From assembly GCF_009299475.1 (NCBI RefSeq), contig NZ_WBSN01000001.1, forward strand, positions 124,001 through 188,000: a DNA stretch of 64,000 nucleotides, given 5' to 3'. The DNA is from Bifidobacterium avesanii. GTDB lineage: Bacteria; Actinomycetota; Actinomycetes; Actinomycetales; Bifidobacteriaceae. A program made the position numbers and the translations under genes. Positions 46,465-54,757 of this stretch are shown here, in pieces; position 1 is the stretch's first letter; every line of letters starts with the position of its first letter. The notes beneath the pieces are model-generated. The model did not search any database and had not been told where the DNA came from. It saw nothing but the letters and a program-made list of their open reading frames with translations.

Positions 46465-47408
46465 CAGCGGCCCTCCCCCGCGGAGCCTTCGGCCGCCGCG
46501 TCCCCCGCGGCGAGCTGCGCCTGCGCCTGCTGCTGCGCGTGCTCGCGCCAGCCGACCACGGGCAGATCGAACTTGGTGACGAGCCGGTTCGTGAACGGCA
46601 CGCCCGACAGGCGCGCGAGGCGCAGCGTGTCCCTCGACTGGCGCACGTCGATGCGCGTGCCCTTGGGCAGGACGCGCTGGCGGCGCCCGTCGCAGCAGAT
46701 CCAGCCTTCGGACATGGAGTTGTCCAGCACCTCCATGGTGAACGTGGAGCCGGCGCCGATGACGAGCGGCCGGGCGAACAGCGCGTGCGCGGCGATCGGC
46801 ACGAGCTGCAGGGCCTGCACGTTCGGCCAGATGATCGGCCCGCCTGCGGAGAACGCGTAGGCGGTGGATCCGGTGGGCGTGGAGACGATCACGCCGTCGC
46901 AGCCGAAGGAGCTCATGTCCACGCCGTCCACCTGGATGCCGAGCTCCACCATCTTGCCGCGGTCGGCGCGCTCGACGGTGATGTCGTTCAGCGCCCAGTC
47001 CTGCAGCGGCTTGTCGGCGCCGGGCAGGGTCACGTCCACGTGGGCGATCATGCGCTCGTCGACGGAGTAGTCGTGCTCGGCGACGCGCCGGATCGCGTCG
47101 GACAGCTGGAAGCTCTCGAATTCGGCGAGGAAGCCCACGTGGCCCATGTTGATGCCGATGATCGGCACCTGCGTGCAGTGCACCAGCTCCGCGGCCCTGA
47201 GAATCGTGCCGTCGCCGCCGAGCACCACCACGATCTCCGTGTTCTCCTTGACGACGGGCGGCTGCACGCCAAACTCCGGGGCCTCGAGGTTGTCCACGAT
47301 CGTCACGTCGAATCCCACATGGCGCAGCTGTTCGACGACCTCGGCGACGACGTTGCCGCTCGAGCGCAGTCGCTGATGGGTGACCACCACGGCATGGCGT
47401 GTGCTCAT
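46464..47408 (-). CDS. nadK: NAD kinase
   Basis: 314-aa ATP-dependent NAD kinase giving NADP. The GGDG motif is VVLGGDGTILRAAE (about residue 70), the NE/D region appears as DWALNDITVERAD, and the conserved STPTGSTAYAFSAGGPI follows. ATG 47408 has GAAAGGAATCCA upstream. The 3' end is coupled to recN. Its 79-bp upstream gap is shared with the divergent trkH. A C-terminal Gln/Ala-rich tail is extra. Confidence 0.96.
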   Translation of the reverse strand: MSTRHAVVVTHQRLRSSGNVVAEVVEQLRHVGFDVTIVDNLEAPEFGVQPPVVKENTEIVVVLGGDGTILRAAELVHCTQVPIIGINMGHVGFLAEFESFQLSDAIRRVAEHDYSVDERMIAHVDVTLPGADKPLQDWALNDITVERADRGKMVELGIQVDGVDMSSFGCDGVIVSTPTGSTAYAFSAGGPIIWPNVQALQLVPIAAHALFARPLVIGAGSTFTMEVLDNSMSEGWICCDGRRQRVLPKGTRIDVRQSRDTLRLARLSGVPFTNRLVTKFDLPVVGWREHAQQQAQAQLAAGDAAAEGSAGEGR

Positions 47409-47487
47409 TGGATTCCTTTCGCTGGCCGGTAATGGTCCCCAGTGTAGTATCCGGCGGCGCAAAACGGCGTATCATCGCTTGGTAGAT

Positions 47488-49086
47488 ATGAAACGGAAAC
47501 GGAGCAGAAGACCATACCGACGCAAGGTGAACCGCACCCGCGCCGCGGTCGATCGCGCCCTGACGCTGCCGGGATGGAAGCGACGGGCCGACACGTCGGA
47601 TCTGGTCATGACGCAGAGCGACTCCGACATGGCCTTCGTCAGCCGCATCGAGGAGCGCGAGGCCCCGGACTGGGTCAAGCACGCGCTGCGCGGCAAGGAC
47701 GACGAGGCCGCGCAGGCCCGGCGCGCGGGCCAGATCTCCATGCAGAGCCGCCTCGACATCCTGCTGTCGCACCCGGCGCTGCTGTCGATCTGCTACTTCC
47801 TGGCCCTCACCCTCGTGGTCGCCCTGCTGCTGTGGCTGCCGATCTCCTCTCGCACCCACGGGTTCACCTCCCCGCACATCGCCATCTTCACGGCCATCTC
47901 GGCGCTGTCCACATGCGGCATCCCCGTGGTGAACACGGCGATCCACTGGACCATGTTCGGTCAGGCGGTGATTCTGGTCGCCGTGCAGCTGGGAGGCCTC
48001 GGCGTGATGACGTTCGCGTCCATGATCTCCATCGCCGCGAGCCGCCACCTCAAGGTCACGCAGCGCATCCTGACCGCCACGGAGCTCGGGGCCACCAAGC
48101 TCAGCGAGGTCAAGAGCATCATCAACGTGGTGCTCGTCAGCACGTTCCTCATCGAGGCGATCACGTTCGCCGCCCTGTTCCCCGGCCTGTACCGCGCCAG
48201 CAACGGACGGCTGGGCCGCACGGTCTGGCAGGCCCTGTTCTACGCGGTCTCCGCCTACAACAACACGGGCTTCACGCCGGACGCGACCGGCCTGCTCGTC
48301 AACAGCTGGAGCGTGGGCCTGCCGATCATGCTCAGCGCGTTCTGCGGCACGCTGGGCTTCCCGGTCATCCTCAACATCTTCCGCACCGCGCGCGCCCGCC
48401 GCTCGCCGCGGCACTGGAGCCTGCACACCAAGCTCACCCTGTTCACCACGTTCGCGCTGTGCGTGGTGGCGATCACGTGGTTCCTCGCCAACGAATGGGA
48501 CAACGAGGACCTGTTCTACGGCGCGGACGACTCCCGCCGGTTCCGCTGCGCGCTGTCGGCGGCGGTCATGCCCCGCTCGGCCGGCTTCGACATCACGTGG
48601 GTGCCGCAGGTCACCGAGCAGACCAAGGTGTTCATGAGCGGCATGATGTTCATCGGCACCGGCAGCTCGTCCACGGGCGGCGGCATCCGCGTCACCACGT
48701 TCGCCGTGCTGCTGCTCATCTGCCGCGCGGCCTTCACGAACCACCGCGACATCACCGTGTTCCACCGCCGCATCCCCCGTCAGGTGCGCATCATGGCCGT
48801 CAGCGTGGCCGTCACCTGCCTTACGATCGTGTACTTCGGCGCCATCGCGCTCATCATCACCACGCACTGCTCGTTCGGCGACGCGATCTTCGAGGCGAGC
48901 TCGGCGTTCAGCCTGGCCGGTTACTCGGTGGGCGTGGCCCGCACCGACACGCCGGTGTCCATGTACATCCTCGCGGTCCTCATGCTCGTGGGCCGTCTGG
49001 GCCCGATGACGATCGCGTACACGACCTCGAAGACCAAGCCGCATTCGGTGGTGCGCTACCCCGAGGAGCCGATCGGCGTGGGCTGA
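47488..49086 (+). CDS. Potassium uptake protein TrkH/KtrB
   Basis: 532-aa K+ channel subunit of the Trk/Ktr system with four membrane-pore-membrane repeats. The four selectivity loops each keep the key glycine: SALSTCGIPV, SAYNNTGFTP, MPRSAGFDIT and FSLAGYSVGV. About 100 basic and hydrophilic residues precede the first helix, longer than usual. TATCAT 13 nt before the ATG is a promoter candidate. Followed 49 bp later by its regulatory partner trkA. Located between nadK and tlyA, on the opposite strand. Confidence 0.93.
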   Translation: MKRKRSRRPYRRKVNRTRAAVDRALTLPGWKRRADTSDLVMTQSDSDMAFVSRIEEREAPDWVKHALRGKDDEAAQARRAGQISMQSRLDILLSHPALLSICYFLALTLVVALLLWLPISSRTHGFTSPHIAIFTAISALSTCGIPVVNTAIHWTMFGQAVILVAVQLGGLGVMTFASMISIAASRHLKVTQRILTATELGATKLSEVKSIINVVLVSTFLIEAITFAALFPGLYRASNGRLGRTVWQALFYAVSAYNNTGFTPDATGLLVNSWSVGLPIMLSAFCGTLGFPVILNIFRTARARRSPRHWSLHTKLTLFTTFALCVVAITWFLANEWDNEDLFYGADDSRRFRCALSAAVMPRSAGFDITWVPQVTEQTKVFMSGMMFIGTGSSSTGGGIRVTTFAVLLLICRAAFTNHRDITVFHRRIPRQVRIMAVSVAVTCLTIVYFGAIALIITTHCSFGDAIFEASSAFSLAGYSVGVARTDTPVSMYILAVLMLVGRLGPMTIAYTTSKTKPHSVVRYPEEPIGVG

Positions 49087-49135
49087 CCGGAAACAAGAAG
49101 AGACCGAGAAGAGAGAACGACAGGGAGGGAACATC

Positions 49136-49792
49136 ATGGCGGCAAGCGAAGGCAACAGCGTGCTCGTGGTCGGGCTGGGCCGGTTCGGCAGCGCGGTGGC
49201 GCAGACGCTCAACGATCTGGGGCAGGACCTGCTCGCCGTGGACAAGAACCCGGCGCTCGTGGCCCGCTGGGCGAGCGTGTTCAACGTGGTGGAGGCGGAC
49301 ATGACCGACATGCTCGCCGTGGAGCAGATCGACGCCTCGGACTTCGACCGGGCCGTGGTGGCGATCGGCGACAGCATCGAGGCGTCCGTGCTCACCGCGG
49401 GCAACCTTCTCGACGCCGGTCTGACGGACATCTGGGCCAAGTCGGTGTCCAAGGAGCACACGCGCATCCTGCAGCGCATGGGCGTGCGGCACATCATCAG
49501 CGCCGAGTCGGACGCGGGCAAGCGCATCGGCCACCTCATCGCCGGCGACTACCTCGACTACATCGAGATCGAGGGCCCGTACACGGTCGTGAAGATCCAC
49601 ACCCCCGCCTCCATGGTCAACCGCACGGTCGGCGAGGCGCACGTGCGCGAACGCTACGGCATCACGGTGATCGGCGCCATCACGCCCGGCCTGCCGTTCC
49701 GGCACGGCGACGAGGAGACGGTGATGCACCGCGAGGACGAGCTCATCGTGCTGGGCCTGCAGGACCAGATCGACCGCTTCATCAGGGAGTAG
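49136..49792 (+). CDS. TrkA/KtrA potassium channel regulatory subunit
   Basis: 218-aa RCK protein. An N-terminal RCK-N Rossmann domain has VVGLGRFGSAVAQTL (GxGxxG) and the adenine-site acidic VDKNPAL; a C-terminal TrkA-C domain (about 135-218) includes YGITVIGAITPG and DELIVLGLQ. It gates TrkH with nucleotide (ATP/ADP or NAD). ATG 49136 has GGGAGG at 7 nt. Forms an operon with trkH. Confidence 0.94.
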   Translation: MAASEGNSVLVVGLGRFGSAVAQTLNDLGQDLLAVDKNPALVARWASVFNVVEADMTDMLAVEQIDASDFDRAVVAIGDSIEASVLTAGNLLDAGLTDIWAKSVSKEHTRILQRMGVRHIISAESDAGKRIGHLIAGDYLDYIEIEGPYTVVKIHTPASMVNRTVGEAHVRERYGITVIGAITPGLPFRHGDEETVMHREDELIVLGLQDQIDRFIRE

Positions 49793-49902
49793 CGCCTCAG
49801 TAGCGTCCCTCCCCTCACGCACGGGGAAGACGGGGACGCCTCCCCCGTCGATGTTTCGCCCCGGTTCGCCGTCCGTACACCTTCCCGTCATCCCGCGCGG
49901 CC

Positions 49903-49908
49903 CATAAT
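49903..49908 (+). promoter_or_regulatory. Likely -10 element upstream of the bactofilin-like gene
   Basis: CATAAT in a GC-rich region 50 bp before the ATG. A short GC hairpin (CCGCCG/CGGCGG, about 49925-49938) lies in the presumed leader, followed by GAGAAGGGG as the ribosome-binding site. Confidence 0.4.
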
Positions 49909-49958
49909 GAGGGCACGAAGGGATCCGCCGTCCGGCGGAGAGAAGGGGCGACGGCGTC

Positions 49959-50642
49959 ATGCAGCAGAATCTCACCTTGTCGAACGGCGGCGAAGTGCGC
50001 GCCGGGCAGTACAACCGGATCGTGGTGTTCGGCGACGCCGTGCTGGACGACGGCGCGGCGTTCGATCTCATGGACGTGCACGGGTCGGTGGCGGCGCACA
50101 ACGTGCGCGGCGGCGTGCTCTACGTGGACGGCGGCATGATGCAGGTGACGGGATCGCTGCGCGTGCAGACGCTCGGCGGCAACGGCGACGTGGACGTGAC
50201 CGGCGCGGTGCGCGTGGGGCGCATGCAGTTCACCGGCGTGATGCAGACCGACCGGGCCGTCCGCGTGATCGACAGCCTCGACCTGAGCGGCATCCTGCGC
50301 AACGGGCAGCGCATAGACGCGGACAGCGTGCGGATGGACGGCTTCATGGAGGTGGCGGATCTGCATGCCGTCCACGCCGTGAGCATCCGGCCGCTGGAGA
50401 CGATGATGCTGCGGTGGAACTGCTTCCGGCAGTACGACCACGGCAGCACGGCGGACAGCATTTCATGCATGGATCTGGACGCCAAGGATCTGGCGTGCCC
50501 GCTCATCAGGGCGAACACGGTCACGCTCAGGGGCGCGAGCTACGCGCAGGACGTGCACTGCGCCAAGACGCTGAGTCTGGACCGCTCCTCGGTGGCGCTG
50601 CAGGTCACCGGCAACTGCGAACGCATCCGTTTGGACGGCTGA
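49959..50642 (+). CDS. Bactofilin-like beta-solenoid protein
   Basis: 227-aa protein made of short alternating hydrophobic/glycine strands (for example GSLRVQTLGGNGDVDVTG and GRMQFTGVM) across most of its length. The pattern resembles a right-handed beta-helix, as in bactofilins (polymer-forming cytoskeletal proteins). The canonical DUF583 domain is not certain. No signal peptide or membrane helix. A Cys/Trp-containing break (LRWNCFRQYDHGSTAD, about 150-165) divides the solenoid. It ends 5 bp before the convergent tlyA stop. It could scaffold a membrane process, but function is unknown. Confidence 0.55.
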   Translation: MQQNLTLSNGGEVRAGQYNRIVVFGDAVLDDGAAFDLMDVHGSVAAHNVRGGVLYVDGGMMQVTGSLRVQTLGGNGDVDVTGAVRVGRMQFTGVMQTDRAVRVIDSLDLSGILRNGQRIDADSVRMDGFMEVADLHAVHAVSIRPLETMMLRWNCFRQYDHGSTADSISCMDLDAKDLACPLIRANTVTLRGASYAQDVHCAKTLSLDRSSVALQVTGNCERIRLDG

Positions 50643-50647
50643 ATCCC

Positions 50648-51382
50648 CTACCGGCTGAGCCAGAGCAGATATTCGCGGTTGCCGTGCGTGCCGGCGATGG
50701 GCGAATCGGCGTGCGCGTGCACCGCGAACCCGTGGTCGCACGCGCTGGCGGTCACCTTGTCCAAGGCGCGTTCGCGCAGCTCCCCGCTTTCCACGATGCC
50801 GCCCTTGCCGAGCCCTTCGCGCCCGACCTCGAACTGCGGCTTGACGAGCAGCACGATCTGCGCGTCCGGCGCGGCGAGGCGGGCCATGGGCCCCATCACG
50901 TAGGTGAGCGAGATGAACGACACGTCGGAGACGATGTAGTCCGGCGCGTACGGCAGGTCCTCGGGCGCGACGTCGCGGATGTTCGCGCCGCTCATTTCGA
51001 TCACGCGCGGGTCCCCGGCGATGCGCGGGTCGAGCTGGCCGTGCCCCACGTCGAGGGCGATCACCCGCTCGGCGCCGTGCCGCAGCAGCACGTCGGTGAA
51101 GCCGCCGGTGGACGCGCCGATGTCCAGGCACCTGCGTCCCTCCGGGCCGGGCAGGCCCTGCGGCCCGAACGCGTCGAGGGCGCCCAGCAGCTTGTAGGCG
51201 CCGCGGGAGACGTAGTCGTCGCCCTTGTCCACGCCGATGCGCGAGGCGGCGGAAACGGAGACGGACGGCTTGGTCGCCGGCACGCCGTCGACGGTCACCG
51301 CGCCGGAGCGGATGAGCCGCTGGGCCTTGGAGCGCGTGTCCACGAGGCCGCGCCCCACGAGTTCCATGTCGAGACGGCCCAA
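50648..51382 (-). CDS. tlyA: TlyA-family rRNA 2'-O-methyltransferase
   Basis: 244-aa protein with an N-terminal S4 RNA-binding domain (MELVGRGLVDTRSKAQRLI, about 6-25) and a FtsJ-like SAM domain (CLDIGASTGGFTDVLLR, about 87-103; VSDVSFISL; VLLVKPQFE). TlyA methylates 16S and/or 23S rRNA and in mycobacteria sets capreomycin sensitivity. I accept TTG 51382 because AGAGGG lies 7 nt upstream and the S4 domain begins at once; ATG 51367 would cut into it. The stop of the 53-aa gene is 2 bp upstream, so the two are coupled. Confidence 0.92.
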   Translation of the reverse strand: MGRLDMELVGRGLVDTRSKAQRLIRSGAVTVDGVPATKPSVSVSAASRIGVDKGDDYVSRGAYKLLGALDAFGPQGLPGPEGRRCLDIGASTGGFTDVLLRHGAERVIALDVGHGQLDPRIAGDPRVIEMSGANIRDVAPEDLPYAPDYIVSDVSFISLTYVMGPMARLAAPDAQIVLLVKPQFEVGREGLGKGGIVESGELRERALDKVTASACDHGFAVHAHADSPIAGTHGNREYLLWLSR

Positions 51383-51384
51383 GC

Positions 51385-51546
51385 TCAGTCCCTCTGCGAG
51401 TCGAGTTCGGCGAGCAGCCGGTCGAGCGTCGTCTGCAGCGTGTCGATGCGCCGCTCGTCGTCCAGCCGGTCCAGCCCGTCGAACTGCGGATACCGTTCGA
51501 CGAGCGGCTTGCGCGCCTCGCCGCCGTCGTGCCCGCCGAATCGCAT
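51385..51546 (-). CDS. Small protein (53 aa) between HAD phosphatase and tlyA
   Basis: Starts at ATG 51546 with GGGAGG 10 nt upstream; GTG 51555, which overlaps the HAD stop, is an alternative. Sequence: a Gly/basic N-terminus, then a helix PQFDGLDRLDDERRIDTLQ continuing to LLAELDSQRD that looks like an amphipathic helix or short coiled coil. Small proteins at this operon position (HAD-X-tlyA) are common in actinobacteria, but no function is known. Tight spacing on both sides supports it as real. Confidence 0.75.
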   Translation of the reverse strand: MRFGGHDGGEARKPLVERYPQFDGLDRLDDERRIDTLQTTLDRLLAELDSQRD

Positions 51547-51551
51547 GCCGG

Positions 51552-52622
51552 TCACGCCTCCGTCCCGTCGACGTCCGCGGGGTCGATGGCGAACGCGGGC
51601 AGCAGGCCGGCGTCCGGGACTTCGCCGGTGGCGTCCGCGCGCTCCCATGCGAGGCAGCAGGCGGCGCGCAGGGCGTCCACGGAGGTCGGGTCGCTCACGG
51701 TCAGGCTTCCGTCGGCCTCGAAGCGGGCCGCGGCGCCGGCGCAGGACCATGCCCCGTCGCCATCCCTGTGCGGTTCGGCGTGCGGCGCGTTGAGCCCGGT
51801 CAGGTTGCGCGCGATCATGGTCGGGCGCAGTTCGGGGCGCGCCTGCATGAGCTGCAGCGGGTCGGCCACGCCGGTCAGCACGACCATGGAGTCGTAGCCG
51901 CCGCGGTTGCCGGCCTCGATGTCCGTGTCGAGACGGTCGCCGATGGCGATGGACTGCTCCTTGGGCACCAGATCGCGGCCCTCGCCGGCGTTGAGCATGC
52001 GGGCCTCGTCGTACATGGCGGATTCGGGCTTGCCGGCCGAGCCGACCGGTTCGACGCCGGTGGCCGCGACGACCGCGTTGACGAGCGAGCCGCAGCCGGG
52101 GGCGATGCCCTGCTCGCGCGGGATGCTCAGGTCGCGGTTGGTCACGAAGTACGTGGCGCCGCGCTCCACCGCGTAGGCGGCCTGCGCGAGCTCGGTCCAC
52201 GGCATGTCCGGGTACCAGCCCTGAATCACCGCGACCGGCCCGTCGTCCACGTTGGAGACGGGCACGAGGCCTGCGCGCGTCACCTCCTCGCGCAGGTGCG
52301 GCGCGCCGATGGTGAGCACCTTCGCGCCGGCGGGCACGCGGTGGGCGACCATGCGGGCGGCGACCACCGAGGAGGTGATCACCTGCCAGTCCTCCACCGC
52401 GAGGCCGAAGCCGCGCAGCTGGTCGGCCACCACATGCTGGAAGCGCGAGGAATTGTTGGTCGTGTATTCGATGGTCATGCCGCAGCGCTCGGCCTCGGCG
52501 ATGGCCTCGGCGGCGTGGGGCACCGCGTTGCGTCCGCGGTACACCACGCCGTCGAGGTCCAGCAGCGCGAGCTGGTAGGCCTGCGCCACCGACGTGCCGA
52601 CGCCCTTGAGGAAGCGGGTCAT
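51552..52622 (-). CDS. HAD-IIA (NagD-like) phosphatase
   Basis: 356-aa HAD hydrolase with a C2B-type cap. Motif I LALLDLDGVVYRG (about residue 19), motif II YTTNNSSR, motif III SAGKPESAMYDEA and motif IV SIAIGDRLDTDIEAGN. After the core comes a roughly 80-residue C-terminal extension with CAGAAARFEADGSLTV, which is not in NagD. ATG 52622 overlaps the upstream stop by one base. Actinobacterial relatives in this locus act on phosphate esters such as glycerol-3-phosphate; substrate here is unproven. Confidence 0.88.
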   Translation of the reverse strand: MTRFLKGVGTSVAQAYQLALLDLDGVVYRGRNAVPHAAEAIAEAERCGMTIEYTTNNSSRFQHVVADQLRGFGLAVEDWQVITSSVVAARMVAHRVPAGAKVLTIGAPHLREEVTRAGLVPVSNVDDGPVAVIQGWYPDMPWTELAQAAYAVERGATYFVTNRDLSIPREQGIAPGCGSLVNAVVAATGVEPVGSAGKPESAMYDEARMLNAGEGRDLVPKEQSIAIGDRLDTDIEAGNRGGYDSMVVLTGVADPLQLMQARPELRPTMIARNLTGLNAPHAEPHRDGDGAWSCAGAAARFEADGSLTVSDPTSVDALRAACCLAWERADATGEVPDAGLLPAFAIDPADVDGTEA

Positions 52623-54685
52623 CACTCGGCCTCGGAAGATTCGGAGGACTCGGAGGACTCGGCTTCGGCCGTTTCGGCCGGCTCGGCGTCGGAGGAGGCG
52701 CCCTCCTCGGCCGTCTCGGCGGACACGGCCTCCTCGTCGTCGCCGGAACCGGCGTCCGTGTTGTCCACGTCGTCGGCCTCGGCCTTGGCGGCGTCAGCGG
52801 CGATCTCCGCCTCGCCCTCGGCCGCGTCGTCCTCGCGCTCGATCTTCGACTCGACCGGGCCCTCGGCGTCGTCATCGGCCTCAGCCTCATCATCGCCCCC
52901 AGCCTCGTCGGAGGCGTCCTCATCGGAATCGTCATCGTCGGAGGGCGCGTACTGCGCCTCGTCCTCGCTGATGCCGAGCATGTCGAGCTGGTCGTCGGTG
53001 AAGTCGGCCAGATCGTGGTCGATCACCACGTCGTCGGAATCCGGGTCGATGTCCTCCTCGGCGTACTGGCCCTCAAGGCGGTCGAGCACGTCGTCGAGCT
53101 TGGCGGCCTCGTCGGCCTTGCCGTCCTGCTCGAGGAAGTACTGCTCGGCCTGGAACGCGCGCATGCGATATTCGCCGGAGACGCCCTTGGAACGGGCCAC
53201 GGTGTCCGCGATCTCCACGGCCTTGGACCACAGGCCCAGGTCGGACAGCGCGCCGGCGTACACGAGGAACATCTCGGCCTTGGCCTCGCCGCGCAGCTGC
53301 TTCGCCTCGTCGCCGGTGGCGATCTCCACGGCCTTCTTCGGGTTGCCGAGGCCGCGCTCGCAGTCGGCGATGAACGGCAGGTAATCCAGATAGCCGTTCA
53401 TGCGGAACGCGGTGCGGAACTCCTTGACGGCGGTCTTGTAGTCGCCCTGACGGTAGGCCACGAAGGCCAGCGTCTCGCGGGCGAAGTCGATGCGGGAGGC
53501 CTGACGGGCGGCCCACTTGGCGTGCTCGAGGGCCCACTTCGGGTCGGACTCCTCCAGCGCGTAGGCGGCGAGGATGTGCAGACCGATGTTCTCGGCGTGC
53601 TCCTTGCTCAGGCCGCGGAGACGCTCGCGCTCGTCCTTGGAGAGCATGTTCCACTCCATGCCCTTGGGCATCTTCGGCTCGCCCGGACGCGCGTCGGTGT
53701 ACGGGTTCTGCGACGGGAACGACATGGTGCCGTCGGAGTTGCGGCGGGCCTTGTCCCAGTGCTGGCCGCCGCGGCGGTTCTCGTGGAAGTTGCCCTCGTC
53801 GTCGTAGTGGCCGCGGCTGCGGTCGTTGCGGTCGAAGCGCGGCTTGTCGTCGCGGCGGAAGTCCTTGCGCTCGCCGCGGTCCTCACGGTGGAAGTCACGG
53901 CGCTCGCCGCGGTCCTTGCGGAAGCCGCCGCGGTCCTCGCCGTCACGCTGGAAGTCGCGGTCCTTGCGGAAGTCGCGATCCTTATGGAAGTCCTTGCGGA
54001 AGCCGTCCCTGCGATCGCCGCGCTCGCCGGCGTTCTCGCCGTCACGGCGGAATCCGCCGCGGCGGTCGTCGCCGTCCCCGCGGCCATAGCGCGGGTTGCC
54101 GCCCCTGCGGAAGCCGCCGTTGCCACGACGGAAGCCACCCTGGTCGCCGCGGTTGAAGCCGCCGTTGCCACGGTGGAAGTCGCGGCGCTCGCCGCCCTCG
54201 CCGGTGCCTTCGCCGGCGTTCTGCGGACGCTGGTCGCCGTCGTTGCGGTCGCGCCAGTTGCGGCGGTCGTCGCGTCGATCGTCACGGCGGAAACGCGGGC
54301 CGCCGTTGCCGCCCCTGCGGAAGCCGCCGCGGTCCTCGCCGTCCTTGTGGAGGTCACGGCGGAATCCGCCGCCGTTGCCGCCGCGGTGGAAACCGCCCTG
54401 ACCGCCCTTGCGGAACGGGCGGTCGCCGCCCTTGAACCCGCCCTCGCGGTCGCGGAAACCGCCCTGCTCGCCGCCCTCGCGCGGCTTGCGGTCGCGATCG
54501 AACTCGCCGTCGCGATGGAAGCGGGGCTTGCCGCCGCGGTTGAAGCCGCCGGAACGGCCGGAGCCGCCCTGGCCGCGGTATCCGCCGCGTCCGCCGTTGC
54601 CGCCGCGCGGGCCGCCGAAGCCGCCGCCGGAGCGACGCGGCTTGTACCCGCCCTGATGGGAACCGTGATTGCGTTCTTCTGCCAT
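52622..54685 (-). CDS. RGG-rich / TPR-like / acidic-tail protein
   Basis: 687-aa three-part protein. Residues 1 to about 335 are a disordered basic region dominated by Gly, Arg and Asp with dozens of RGG, FRR and GGF units (GGFHRGGNGGGFRRD is typical), like RNA-binding RGG boxes of eukaryotes. Residues about 345-540 are helical and resemble TPR repeats (YALEESDPKWALEHAKWAAR, AYRQGDYKTAVKEFRTAF, GALSDLGLWSKAVEIAD). The last 140 residues are almost wholly Asp, Glu, Ala and Ser. ATG 54685 has AAGGAAAGACAC upstream. It lies in the tyrS-HAD-tlyA run, suggesting a translation or RNA link; function unknown. Confidence 0.85.
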   Translation of the reverse strand: MAEERNHGSHQGGYKPRRSGGGFGGPRGGNGGRGGYRGQGGSGRSGGFNRGGKPRFHRDGEFDRDRKPREGGEQGGFRDREGGFKGGDRPFRKGGQGGFHRGGNGGGFRRDLHKDGEDRGGFRRGGNGGPRFRRDDRRDDRRNWRDRNDGDQRPQNAGEGTGEGGERRDFHRGNGGFNRGDQGGFRRGNGGFRRGGNPRYGRGDGDDRRGGFRRDGENAGERGDRRDGFRKDFHKDRDFRKDRDFQRDGEDRGGFRKDRGERRDFHREDRGERKDFRRDDKPRFDRNDRSRGHYDDEGNFHENRRGGQHWDKARRNSDGTMSFPSQNPYTDARPGEPKMPKGMEWNMLSKDERERLRGLSKEHAENIGLHILAAYALEESDPKWALEHAKWAARQASRIDFARETLAFVAYRQGDYKTAVKEFRTAFRMNGYLDYLPFIADCERGLGNPKKAVEIATGDEAKQLRGEAKAEMFLVYAGALSDLGLWSKAVEIADTVARSKGVSGEYRMRAFQAEQYFLEQDGKADEAAKLDDVLDRLEGQYAEEDIDPDSDDVVIDHDLADFTDDQLDMLGISEDEAQYAPSDDDDSDEDASDEAGGDDEAEADDDAEGPVESKIEREDDAAEGEAEIAADAAKAEADDVDNTDAGSGDDEEAVSAETAEEGASSDAEPAETAEAESSESSESSEAE

Positions 54686-54757
54686 GTGTCTTTCCTTAAT
54701 GTCGTCAGGCCGCGCCCATGCGCCGGCCGTGTCCTACGTCGTGTTGTCCTGCGCCGT

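Noticed and set aside
44668..49539. Very long open frames antisense to or continuing recN, nadK and trkH
   Set aside because: They read through known genes in the wrong frame; Arg/His-rich composition typical of high-GC shadows.
53015..54685. Ala/Val-rich plus-strand frame opposite the RGG/TPR gene
   Set aside because: Shadow of the Arg/Gly repeats; the minus-strand gene has a Shine-Dalgarno, coupled neighbours and a domain-like core.
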